64,000 nt of DNA from a virus. The stretch covers positions 58,308 to 122,307 of IMG/VR virus record IMGVR_UViG_3300033150_001569, one strand, 5' to 3'. Positions 17,265-25,957 of the stretch are shown one piece after another. The notes beneath the pieces were generated by a model, which saw only the letters and a program-made list of their open reading frames with translations, had not been told where the DNA came from and ran no database searches. Made by a program: the position numbers and the translations under genes. How positions within the stretch are numbered: position 1 is the first letter of the stretch; every line of letters begins with the position of its first letter.

Positions 17265-20200
17265 ATGGCAAGAGAAGTTGATCTTACAAATGATCAAAGA
17301 ATAGAAAATATAGAAACAAGATATCGTAAAGAAAAAGGTCTTAAATTTGATAATACTCCTGGAAAATGGTTAGGAGCATCTATTGGTCAATTTTTACCTG
17401 TTGAACAAATTCTTAATTTTATTAAAGGAGTAGAGAAAGCAATTGCTCCATTAATCTTAGTATTAAATTTAACAGCAGGAGTTTTAAATAAAGCAAAAAT
17501 ATTTCTTAAAACGTTTCCTAATTTAACAGCATTAATAATTAAAATAGCATTATATCCTATAGTTAGATTTCTAGAAGATCTCAAAAATACTAAAGTATCA
17601 ATGTTAATTATTAGTCCAAAATTAGGACCAATGAGCATTAAAAAAGCATTTACTGTATTAGAAAATAGTTTTTATGATAAAGCAGATCCTGAAAGACCTA
17701 TACCTAAAACTGGTTTATTAGGTGGATTAATAATATTAGGTTATTTTCCAACATTATCAGCATTTACAAGATTTGGTAATACTATTGCAAAATTTTTAAA
17801 TCAACCTACTTTTGGTAATTTTGATAAAGTTAAATTAAAAAGTCCATTTGCAACTGCAACAGTAATAGATATGGCAAAAATTGATCATACTACTAGAGAT
17901 TCTGGTAATGATTCTTTATATAGTAATGAATTAAAATGGCAAGGAGATAATTCAAAAAAAGTTGTTAATTATAAACAATATATAGCAGATGCAAGAGGTG
18001 GAAGTGTATTTATAAATCCTAATTTTGATATAATTATTAGCACTAGTAATTTTTCATTTCCAGAGAAAGGTCTTTTAAAAGTAACACAAGGTTTAGATAA
18101 ACCATATTATATACCTTATAATGGTAGAGCAGTTGTTTTAAATAATAATAGAATAGTACCAATTCATTTTAAATTTGATGATAAACAAGATATTAAATAT
18201 TATGCATTTATTAATTGTGAAATTCCACAAAATATTTATAAAATAACAGAAGTTTCAGATGATATTCAAACAACAAATAATGATAAAAATTATAAAATAA
18301 TTCATGATGTTGAATTTAGAAAAATAGAAATAAAAGGAAAAAAGAAAAGTAATTTTATTGATTCAATATCAGAATCATACGAAAACTTTTTATCATTTGA
18401 TACACAAGATATTATAGGAGATTTAATTGAACCAGATAAATCACAATATAATAGAAAAATTAATATTACAGATAAAAGAACGTTAAATATTAATTATTCA
18501 GGTAGAGAAAGTGAATTTTTAAAAATTACTTCTTTTATTTTAATAGATCAAGAAACAGGAGAATATTTTGGTAAATTTTATAGAGATGAATTTGTAGTAC
18601 CAGGTTCTCAAGTAGTTGATGATAAAGGTAATCTAACAATTTCTTATATTTTAACAGATATACCAAGTTCAATAAGAAAAGTATTAGTAATAGCATATAT
18701 GAATATATTTGAAGATACTGATGAATTAGAAGAAATAACTAAATTTATAACAAGAATAACTAAAAAACATAGATTTGAAATAAAAGGAGCATTTTTAGAA
18801 CCAGGAACTTTTCCATTTCAAGGTACTGCTCCAGATTGGTATAGTATAGGTTTAACTGATTTAATTAGACCATTAAAATATGTATTTAGATATTTTTCTC
18901 AATTTATAGATTGGTTATCTAAATATTCATTTGATGTTACTGATATATTAATTAAAGGAATAGAAGTATTAGAACATAATGTTAAAACTTTAAAAGAAAC
19001 ATTAGATTCAATTAATTATATGTTAACCGAATATTTCACTTTTGAAATATTAAATACTAGAGCAAATTTTCTTTTATTAGATCCAAAATTAGGAGGAGTT
19101 CCTAATTTTATGTATAGAATAAGAAATAGTACTGGTTTAGAAACATTTGGTGCTAAAGATAATTATCAAGAATTAGATAAATATAGATTTACTGAAAATG
19201 AACAAGAATATTTGAAAAAATTTACTGTATCAGGTGGTCAAACACAAAGTTTAGTTAGTCTTGCTAATTCTGGTTATTTAAATAAAGAAGGATATACTTT
19301 TATAATAGCTTTATGTGTTACTTCAGGAAGAGATTATTCTGTATTTAGTAAATTTTTCCAATTTGCAGTTCAAGATACATGGAAAGATATTAGAAAAGTA
19401 TTTAATGATAAATATTTAGAAGATCTTAAAAAAGGTTATAAAAGAGCATTTAATGGACAATATCCATTTGATAATACTAATTTAAATGATACAGATAGAA
19501 ATAAATTAGAAGGAATTCTAGAACAAATAGAAAATAATAAAGAAGAAGCTGATGAACCAACTACATTACCAGAAGAAGTACCAGGAGATTTTGCAAGACC
19601 AACATATGATCCATATGGAACTATTAGTAGTCCTGGAGAAGCAAATGATGTTTTAAATACAGGACAAGGTAAAGATGGTAAATTAATTTCTGATACTAAT
19701 TATAGAGAACTTTATGAATTAGATGATGGTACTAAATGGGATATTATTAAAAATGGTGATAATGATTTAGGTAGAATTAATCTTGATAGTAATGCTGGAT
19801 TAATTGATGGAAATTTATTAACTTCTCCTCCTTTTGGAAGATATATTGATGGTTTATTTGATCAATTTAATAGATTATATATTATAACAGAATTTGGTCT
19901 TGCTAGATATGATTATCAAAATTGGTATGGATTTATAGATTTAAATGGATTTTTAAATCCTAATCCTACATCTATTATTAGAGATCATAATAATAAAATA
20001 TGGATAGGAACTAAATTTGGTATATCTTGTTATGATCCTGGAAAAAATTGGATCAACTATAGTAAATATCAACCTATATATGATTTAGAAAATAATCAAT
20101 ATACTTATAATAATAATTTTAAAAATATAATTGTTAAAACAATAGTTACAAATGAAACAATAGAAAATATTCAATCATTTCCTATTAAAAAAATTAAAAA

Positions 20201-21584
20201 ATTAAATAAATCTTTTATTAATAAAGAAGATTTAACATATTATCCAGAATCTTTTGAAATTAATTGTTTATATTTTGATTCAAATAATAAAATTTTAGTA
20301 GGTACTAATAATGGATTAATTAAAATTGATCCTGATACATTTGATATTGAAAAAGTTTTAGTTAAAGAATTAGAAACAGATTTTAATAATTATGATATAA
20401 CTTCAATTACTGAATCTGATAATTATATATGGGCAACTACAATTGATTCTGGTTTATTTAAAATAGATAAAACTAATTATAATAATGTAACACAATTTAA
20501 AAGAAATGACACATTTATTGCTAGTAATAATTTAACAAGTGTTGTTATAAAAGAAAATGATGATATTTTTATTGGTAATGCTTTTGATGGATTAAATTTT
20601 TATGATGAATCTGGTAATGATTGGGATATAATTAATAATCAAGTATTTATTGAAGGATCAAATATTGAACCATTTTTTATAAATTCAAATAATAATAAAT
20701 TAAAAATTAATATTAAAGATAAAATTTATGAATTAACAATAAATAATACATTAATTAATTCTTCTAGTACTGGTGAAATTCTTTCTTCATTAAATGAATT
20801 TAAAGATATAAATTTTACTTTTGTTAATAATCATATTAATAAATATATTAAAATAACTAATGCAGTTGATCCTTTAAATATTACTTATAAAAAAATATTA
20901 GAAATAATTGATTCAAATACAGTATTAATAGATAGTAGTTTAAATAGTGCTGAAGCAGGAATTACTTATGAATTACATAATGCTAGTGCTGAAAAAATAT
21001 CTCAGGATATTAATAATGCTGCTGGTGCTAATAATGATAATGCTAAAATTGATTTATCATTAATTACTAAAGCAAATGATAAAGGACAAATAGTATTTGT
21101 AAGAGAAAAACAAAATTTTGAATTATTTAAATTAATAAGTACAACAAATTCTATATATTCAACAATTGGTATAAATGTTGGAACTGAAAGAGAATTTAAT
21201 TATCCTAAAATAGTAAGTAATAGATTAGTAACAATGACTTTTTATAATAAAAAAGAAGAATTATTGGTAGGAACTTTTAATACTGGATTTTTTAAAAAAG
21301 ATAAAAATGATAATTATTATAATTATACACCAATAAATAGTTATTTACCAGAAATATATGTTAATAAAATTTTAGTTGATGCTTCTGGAAGTAAATGGAT
21401 TATAACTAATTATTTTATAACTAAATTTGTTGATAAAACAAGTGATCAAATTGAAATTAAAATTAATGATACTTCTAAAGTTGTTGATTGTAAAGTTGAT
21501 GATTATCAAATAGAAATTAAACAAAGTACTGATGATATAGATATAGAAATTGATAATAACGATTTAGATTATGATATATTTTAA
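17265..21584 (+). CDS. Giant baseplate/tail protein with Reg_prop-like beta-propeller (1439 aa)
   Basis: Residues ~30-120 have several hydrophobic helices (ILNFIKGVEKAIAPLILVLN, LTALIIKIALYPIVRF). Residues ~240-800 are mixed and beta-rich. From ~860 to ~1390 at least six blades of a propeller can be read: IRDHNNKIWIGTKFGISCYD, FDSNNKILVGTNNGLIKID, ESDNYIWATTIDSGLFKID, KENDDIFIGNAFDGLNFYD, KKEELLVGTFNTGFFKKD and DASGSKWIITNYFITKF. This D..(N/G).(I/L)W(V/I)GT..GL..(Y/F)D signature is that of the two-component-regulator propeller repeat, normally found in bacterial periplasmic sensors. In a virion protein it probably binds a receptor or another baseplate protein. The gene lies between spike and wedge genes. 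Confidence 0.75.
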   Translation: MAREVDLTNDQRIENIETRYRKEKGLKFDNTPGKWLGASIGQFLPVEQILNFIKGVEKAIAPLILVLNLTAGVLNKAKIFLKTFPNLTALIIKIALYPIVRFLEDLKNTKVSMLIISPKLGPMSIKKAFTVLENSFYDKADPERPIPKTGLLGGLIILGYFPTLSAFTRFGNTIAKFLNQPTFGNFDKVKLKSPFATATVIDMAKIDHTTRDSGNDSLYSNELKWQGDNSKKVVNYKQYIADARGGSVFINPNFDIIISTSNFSFPEKGLLKVTQGLDKPYYIPYNGRAVVLNNNRIVPIHFKFDDKQDIKYYAFINCEIPQNIYKITEVSDDIQTTNNDKNYKIIHDVEFRKIEIKGKKKSNFIDSISESYENFLSFDTQDIIGDLIEPDKSQYNRKINITDKRTLNINYSGRESEFLKITSFILIDQETGEYFGKFYRDEFVVPGSQVVDDKGNLTISYILTDIPSSIRKVLVIAYMNIFEDTDELEEITKFITRITKKHRFEIKGAFLEPGTFPFQGTAPDWYSIGLTDLIRPLKYVFRYFSQFIDWLSKYSFDVTDILIKGIEVLEHNVKTLKETLDSINYMLTEYFTFEILNTRANFLLLDPKLGGVPNFMYRIRNSTGLETFGAKDNYQELDKYRFTENEQEYLKKFTVSGGQTQSLVSLANSGYLNKEGYTFIIALCVTSGRDYSVFSKFFQFAVQDTWKDIRKVFNDKYLEDLKKGYKRAFNGQYPFDNTNLNDTDRNKLEGILEQIENNKEEADEPTTLPEEVPGDFARPTYDPYGTISSPGEANDVLNTGQGKDGKLISDTNYRELYELDDGTKWDIIKNGDNDLGRINLDSNAGLIDGNLLTSPPFGRYIDGLFDQFNRLYIITEFGLARYDYQNWYGFIDLNGFLNPNPTSIIRDHNNKIWIGTKFGISCYDPGKNWINYSKYQPIYDLENNQYTYNNNFKNIIVKTIVTNETIENIQSFPIKKIKKLNKSFINKEDLTYYPESFEINCLYFDSNNKILVGTNNGLIKIDPDTFDIEKVLVKELETDFNNYDITSITESDNYIWATTIDSGLFKIDKTNYNNVTQFKRNDTFIASNNLTSVVIKENDDIFIGNAFDGLNFYDESGNDWDIINNQVFIEGSNIEPFFINSNNNKLKINIKDKIYELTINNTLINSSSTGEILSSLNEFKDINFTFVNNHINKYIKITNAVDPLNITYKKILEIIDSNTVLIDSSLNSAEAGITYELHNASAEKISQDINNAAGANNDNAKIDLSLITKANDKGQIVFVREKQNFELFKLISTTNSIYSTIGINVGTEREFNYPKIVSNRLVTMTFYNKKEELLVGTFNTGFFKKDKNDNYYNYTPINSYLPEIYVNKILVDASGSKWIITNYFITKFVDKTSDQIEIKINDTSKVVDCKVDDYQIEIKQSTDDIDIEIDNNDLDYDIF

Positions 21585-21596
21585 AGGAGAAATAAA

Positions 21597-22646
21597 ATGG
21601 AATTTAAAATTAAAAAGAAAGATAGATTACCAGATTTAGGAATAACAGCATATAAAGTAGGTACAAGTGATCCGCATAATTTTAATGATGATGGTACTAT
21701 TTATGATAAAAAATTAGTTAATGGTGCAGAGATTTCTGATAAAAAACATGTATTTTTTATAATGAAAAAAACTCAAGTATCTTATACAGGTTCTTATCCA
21801 TTAACTAGTGAAAGATTAAATCAAGGAGTTGAAACAGGAGATGAACCACTTAGTACTAGTGCTTATAATATTATATTAAGTATTGATAATTTTGATCCAT
21901 TATTAATAGATGTAACAGGAGATGAAGGAGTAGGAGGTAATTATGAACCTTCTGATATAGTTGATAATATTAATGCTGCTTTTGCTAATTTAGATACATC
22001 ATTAGCTAATGTTGCTTCATTAACAACAGAAGGTTATTTAAAAATTACTTCTCCTTCTACTGGAATTAATAGTCGTGTAATAGTTCATAATAATCCTGGT
22101 GAAGTTAGTAAAAATGCTACTGAAATTTTATTTGATGTTGAAGAAGATAGTGGTACTGTTTATTCTCAAGATGATATTCCTGTTAATCCTAATTTATTTG
22201 GACATGAAGGAATTAATGCTGAAATAGTAAGTGATGATCCTAGTCTTGGTAAATTAAAATATAAATGGAATGTATTAGATACACAAAATGAAGGAATTTA
22301 TATTGCAGAATTTAAAATAAAATATGTAATAGATATTACTTTAACAGGTAGTATTAAATTTTTTAATGGATCTAAAACATTAGAAGGTATTAATGCTAAA
22401 TTATTATCAGAAATTAAAAAAGGTGATTTTATTTCTGATGGTTCTAAATTATATATGATTAATAAAATAACAAATGATAATGCAGCAGTATTAGTTGATA
22501 ATTATGATAGTGTTGATAAAACAGTTTCAACTCCTTCTGGTAAAGGATTCAAATTTCGATCATTTCCTAGTACTGATGATACTGAAAAGAAATTATTTGT
22601 AAAAGTTGCTGATGATGTTGATAATGATGATGATTTTTATGAATAA
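21597..22646 (+). CDS. Structural protein, beta-rich and acidic (349 aa)
   Basis: Good AAAGGAGA site. Beta-rich, with a C-terminal acidic tail (VADDVDNDDDFYE). Residues ~75-120 (SAYNIILSIDNFDPLLIDVT) and ~125-180 resemble the small beta modules common in phage surface proteins. No signal peptide. Probably a tail or baseplate accessory protein by position; family not recognised. Confidence 0.6.
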   Translation: MEFKIKKKDRLPDLGITAYKVGTSDPHNFNDDGTIYDKKLVNGAEISDKKHVFFIMKKTQVSYTGSYPLTSERLNQGVETGDEPLSTSAYNIILSIDNFDPLLIDVTGDEGVGGNYEPSDIVDNINAAFANLDTSLANVASLTTEGYLKITSPSTGINSRVIVHNNPGEVSKNATEILFDVEEDSGTVYSQDDIPVNPNLFGHEGINAEIVSDDPSLGKLKYKWNVLDTQNEGIYIAEFKIKYVIDITLTGSIKFFNGSKTLEGINAKLLSEIKKGDFISDGSKLYMINKITNDNAAVLVDNYDSVDKTVSTPSGKGFKFRSFPSTDDTEKKLFVKVADDVDNDDDFYE

Positions 22647-22660
22647 AAATTGGAGGATTT

Positions 22661-23098
22661 GTGAAAACATTTTATGATAATTTAAATCATACTGATAAAG
22701 ATATTTTTCAATTTGTAATAAGTGATTTAGAACAGGATTATAATAATATTGAAATTAGAAAAATTAATCAATCTATATCTGATATGGAAAAAGAACTTAG
22801 AGATAAAAATAATCGTAGAAAAATACTTGAAAATCGTATTAATAATATTATATATCTTTTAAAAATTATTAATGAAGTTAAAAATCCTTCAGATGAATTA
22901 TTATTATTTAAAAATAATTTAATTGAAAATTTACAAATAACTCATGATGAAATACCTAAATGTAATGTACAGAAATTACATATTAGAATATTAGAACAAA
23001 AAAAATTATTAGAAAGATTTACTCAAATTAAAAAATTAATTAATAAATTTTTTAATAATAAAATTAATAATGATAAACAAGATAATAAAAAAAATTAA
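22661..23098 (+). CDS. Coiled-coil protein (145 aa), GTG start
   Basis: GTG start after a TGGAGG site. Nearly all-helical and heptad-like (residues ~25-60 KINQSISDMEKELRDKNNRR, and ~95-130). It ends in a Lys/Asn-rich tail and overlaps a short frame beginning at 23070. Chaperone or scaffolding proteins of this type occur among tail genes, but no specific role can be read. Confidence 0.6.
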   Translation: MKTFYDNLNHTDKDIFQFVISDLEQDYNNIEIRKINQSISDMEKELRDKNNRRKILENRINNIIYLLKIINEVKNPSDELLLFKNNLIENLQITHDEIPKCNVQKLHIRILEQKKLLERFTQIKKLINKFFNNKINNDKQDNKKN

Positions 23099-23228
23099 TA
23101 AAAGATTAAAAGAAATTAAAGAAATAAAAAAACATTGTGAAACTATAGGTGAAGATTGTAAAATTTGTAAAGTAGTTATTAAAGAATTAAATAATATTTT
23201 AAATTATATTAAATTTTTTAAAAAATAA
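23070..23228 (+). CDS. Short basic ORF with CxxxxxxCxxC (52 aa)
   Basis: ATG at 23070 lies inside the end of the coiled-coil gene (29-nt overlap, +1 frame). The frame fills the gap up to the gp25 gene, which starts 10 nt after its stop. It encodes a Lys/Ile-rich helical peptide with Cys at ~24, 31 and 34. No clear ribosome site, so translation would depend on coupling. Could also be a non-coding spacer. Confidence 0.4.
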   Translation: MINKIIKKINKRLKEIKEIKKHCETIGEDCKICKVVIKELNNILNYIKFFKK

Positions 23229-23238
23229 GGATTAAATA

Positions 23239-23673
23239 ATGACAACTAAAACTAAAATAGATCTTATATTAGGTAGAGCAGCAAAATATCCTTTTAAAAT
23301 AGAAAATGGTACATGGCCTTTAACTCAACCTGGAAAAGTAGGTCAACAAAAACATATTAAAGATAGTTTATTAGATTTAATATTTACAACTTTAGGAGAA
23401 AGATTACATCGTAGAGGTTATGGATCATTAGCATTAGAATATATTTTTGAAAATATTGATGAGGTTTATGCTAGAGAATTAGAAACTAATATTTATGATA
23501 TTATAGCAAATTATGAAGGAAAAATTGATGTTCAATTAATAACAGTTACACCTGATCCAGATAATGCTCGGTACATTGTAAATATAGAATATACATTTGC
23601 AAATGAAGTAAAACCGAATAATATAATTTTTCCAATTTCAGCTAAAGATTTCAAAGAATCTGAATACTTATAA
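23239..23673 (+). CDS. Baseplate wedge protein, gp25/gpW-like (144 aa)
   Basis: Typical gp25-like fold: YPFKIENGTWPLTQPGK, then the helix HIKDSLLDLIFTTLGERLHR followed by the hallmark RRGYGS..LE..FE and a C-terminal VNIEYTFANE strand. T4 gp25 family members are ~130-145 residues. The protein joins the wedge to the hub-sheath junction. The baseplate J gene follows, the standard order. Confidence 0.93.
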   Translation: MTTKTKIDLILGRAAKYPFKIENGTWPLTQPGKVGQQKHIKDSLLDLIFTTLGERLHRRGYGSLALEYIFENIDEVYARELETNIYDIIANYEGKIDVQLITVTPDPDNARYIVNIEYTFANEVKPNNIIFPISAKDFKESEYL

Positions 23674-23755
23674 ATAAAAATCTATTCAATAATAGAAATT
23701 TTATAAATAAGATAAGATTGTGTTTAATAATATTAAATAGTATTGGGGGTAAAAA

Positions 23756-25519
23756 TTGGCAAATAATTTACCTAAAATTGATTATAGTAGTAGAGATTTT
23801 ATTGCTATTTTGGCAGATATAAGAAGATTATTTCCTTATTTTCTACCAGAAATGACAGATTTAAATCCTAGTAATCCTGCTATTGCTTTAGCAGAAATTG
23901 ATGCTGTTATGGCAGATCAATTGCATTTTTATGTAGATAGAATGGTAAATGAAATGTTTCTTGCTACTGCACTTCGTAGAAGAAATGTTAAAAATATATT
24001 AAGACTTATTGATTATGAAATGAGTTCTGCTCAATCATCAATAGTTCCATTAAAATTTACTTTAGGTTCAACATATCCAAATCCTATTATTATTCCAGTT
24101 GGAACTCAATGTCAATCAGTTGGATTAGATGAAGTAATTTATTTTGAAACAGTTAAAGATTTAATAATACCATCTGGTGAATTATCTAATACTATTGAAG
24201 CTGAGGAAGGACAAACGATAAGTGAATCAATAGGGGTTTCAGATGGAACTTCATATCAATCTTTTATAACTAATGAATATCCTATTATAGATGATAGTTT
24301 AAAAATATTTGTGAATGAAGGTTCTGGTTATTTTTTATGGAAAGAGGTAGAAAATTTTGCAAATTCAAATTCAACTAGTCGTCATTATGCTGTTCAAAAA
24401 GATGAATTTGATAGAGCAATTATATTTTTTGGTGATGATGGTCAAGGAAAAATACCTGCTCCTGATTCTTCTATTCTTGCTATATATAAAATAGGTGGTG
24501 GAGAAAGAGGAAATGTTGAGATAGGAGTTATTCAACAAATAAATAGTATTATTTTGCATAATGGTAATCAAGTTTCTATTTCAGTTATTAATGAAGAAGC
24601 AGCACAGGGAGGTGTTGAAAGAGAAAGTATTGAAACTGCAAAAATTCAAGGACCATTAAATCTTAGAACTTTAGGTAAAGCAGTAACATTAGAAGATTTT
24701 GAAACATTGGCATTAAAAGTAAGTGGAGTTGGTAAATGTCAAGCAAAAAAAACAGATTTTAATGAAGTTACTTTATATATATTTGGAAATGCAGGAATTG
24801 AGGCATCTATTGCATTAAAATCTAAAACAAAAGAATATTTTGATGGTAATGGAGTTGATATTCCACAAAAAAGATTATGTACAGTAGAAGTATTAGTTGA
24901 AGGTGGAACTTATGTAGATCCTTGGATTGAAGGGTATATTAAAGTATTACCTAATTATAAAAATTCAAGTGTTAAAGCATTAGTTAATGATGCTTTAAAA
25001 GAATTATTTGATTTTGATGAACAAGAATTTGGTAAAACAGATGATGATATAGGAAATTTAAATACTAGTGATGTAATTAGTGTTATTCGTAATGTAGAAG
25101 GTGTTGATTATTTTAATCCTGATATTATTTCAATGCGTCCTAAAATTAATAAAGAAGTATGGTCTGGTGATGCTGATTTTGTTGATGATGCTTGGGTTAT
25201 TAATGATGAAACAGTTGATGAAACATGGACATTAAATTTTGTTAGTCCTACTAAATTTCAAGTTCAGGGAAGTGTTAGTGGAGTACAATCAAATCAAGGA
25301 GTAATTGGAACTTTATATCAATCAGATGGTACAGAACCAAAAATTAAATTTAAATTAGAAAATAATGGTCAAGCAATGCAAATAGGAGATAGAGTAAAAT
25401 TTAGAGTTTCTAAAATTAATGATAATATTGATGTTAATGATTCTGAAATTTTGTCTCCAACATTAGATATTAATGGATTATTTAAATATTTTGATTTAAC
25501 TTATGAAGGAGGGGCATAA
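23756..25519 (+). CDS. Baseplate J protein, gp6-like wedge component (587 aa)
   Basis: TTG start with a GGGGG-type site upstream; the first residues (LPKIDYSSRDFIAILADIRR) are typical of baseplate_J proteins. Conserved pieces are MADQLHFYVDRMVNEMFLATALRRRNVKNILRL (split over residues ~60-95), the FGDDGQGKIP..S.I.A.Y..GGG segment (~222-247), and QGPLNLRTLGKAVTLEDFE (~297-316). Residues ~460-587 are an added beta-rich C-terminal region. Forms the iris ring of the baseplate wedge. Confidence 0.92.
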   Translation: MANNLPKIDYSSRDFIAILADIRRLFPYFLPEMTDLNPSNPAIALAEIDAVMADQLHFYVDRMVNEMFLATALRRRNVKNILRLIDYEMSSAQSSIVPLKFTLGSTYPNPIIIPVGTQCQSVGLDEVIYFETVKDLIIPSGELSNTIEAEEGQTISESIGVSDGTSYQSFITNEYPIIDDSLKIFVNEGSGYFLWKEVENFANSNSTSRHYAVQKDEFDRAIIFFGDDGQGKIPAPDSSILAIYKIGGGERGNVEIGVIQQINSIILHNGNQVSISVINEEAAQGGVERESIETAKIQGPLNLRTLGKAVTLEDFETLALKVSGVGKCQAKKTDFNEVTLYIFGNAGIEASIALKSKTKEYFDGNGVDIPQKRLCTVEVLVEGGTYVDPWIEGYIKVLPNYKNSSVKALVNDALKELFDFDEQEFGKTDDDIGNLNTSDVISVIRNVEGVDYFNPDIISMRPKINKEVWSGDADFVDDAWVINDETVDETWTLNFVSPTKFQVQGSVSGVQSNQGVIGTLYQSDGTEPKIKFKLENNGQAMQIGDRVKFRVSKINDNIDVNDSEILSPTLDINGLFKYFDLTYEGGA

Positions 25520-25689
25520 TGAATAATTTTATTTTAAATTTAGCAAGACCAAGAAGAAATGGTGGAAATGGTAGACGTGATGGTTCTGGAAGAGGAAGAG
25601 GTCAATCAGGTGGAGGAAGAAGAAATAGAAATCCTAAACCATGTGGTAGAGGTGGAAATGGAAATGGAAGAGGTAGAAATCGTAAATAA
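25519..25689 (+). CDS. Arg/Gly-rich RGG-like protein (56 aa)
   Basis: The ATG at 25519 shares one base with the gpJ stop (TAATG) and follows GAAGGAGGGG, one of the strongest ribosome sites in the window. The 56-residue product contains 14 Arg and 16 Gly, with GRGRG, GGGRRNR, CGRGG and GNGRGRNR stretches after a short hydrophobic start (MNNFILNLA). It ends 1 nt before the KH-domain gene. Arg/Gly-rich tracts of this kind bind RNA or DNA in other proteins. Neither this nor any homologue is recognised as a tail component. Local G+C is much higher than its neighbours because of GGN and some CGN codons. A frame offset by one base is also open but Glu/Val-rich, and is taken as a shadow. Confidence 0.75.
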   Translation: MNNFILNLARPRRNGGNGRRDGSGRGRGQSGGGRRNRNPKPCGRGGNGNGRGRNRK

Positions 25690-25690
25690 T

Positions 25691-25957
25691 ATGGATGATA
25701 AAAAAATAGTTAAAAAATTTATTTTAAGTACATTAGAAGGATTATTAGATGAAATAGATAAATTAAAAATTAAAATAAATAAAAAAAATAATTATATTGA
25801 ATATTTAATTAAAGTTGATGATAAAGATTATGGAAAAGTAATAGGTAAAGATGGTAGAAATTTAAAAGCTATTAAAACTTTATTTAATTCAATTACTAGT
25901 AAATTAAAAATATCTGCTAATATTAATTTTGATATTCCTAAATTAAAGAAAAAATAA
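25691..25957 (+). CDS. KhpA-like KH-domain RNA-binding protein (88 aa)
   Basis: The ATG at 25691 begins MDDKKIVKKFILSTLEGLLD. The core KVDDKDYGKVIGKDGRNLKA (residues ~41-60) is the KH signature with a GKDG loop (52-55), in the arrangement of the bacterial KhpA/YlqC family (V...D.GRVIGK.GR...AIR), which is ~75-80 residues long. Its TAA overlaps the ATG of the next gene by 1 nt. KhpA proteins bind RNA in bacteria, usually with KhpB. Its presence inside a baseplate/tail operon directly after an Arg/Gly-rich protein is unusual. The same frame is open upstream to 25559, but that part is the out-of-frame shadow of the Arg/Gly-rich gene. Confidence 0.85.
   Translation: MDDKKIVKKFILSTLEGLLDEIDKLKIKINKKNNYIEYLIKVDDKDYGKVIGKDGRNLKAIKTLFNSITSKLKISANINFDIPKLKKK

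Noticed and set aside
23702-23709. TATAAATA, identical to a T4 late promoter core
   Set aside because: The motif is expected by chance many times at this base composition, and another copy overlaps the gp25 stop codon (23669-23676). No T4-type late sigma (gp55-like) gene is seen in the window.
23674-23755. Weak hairpin (AAATCTATT/AATAGAAATTT) before gpJ as a terminator
   Set aside because: The stem is short and bulged with no T tract; the gap may hold a promoter or nothing, and neither can be supported.
25559-25690. Possible N-terminal extension of the KH protein (Glu/Val-rich)
   Set aside because: It is the out-of-frame reading of the Arg/Gly-rich gene, which has the better ribosome site and stop/start coupling. 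KhpA-like proteins start close to where the ATG at 25691 lies.
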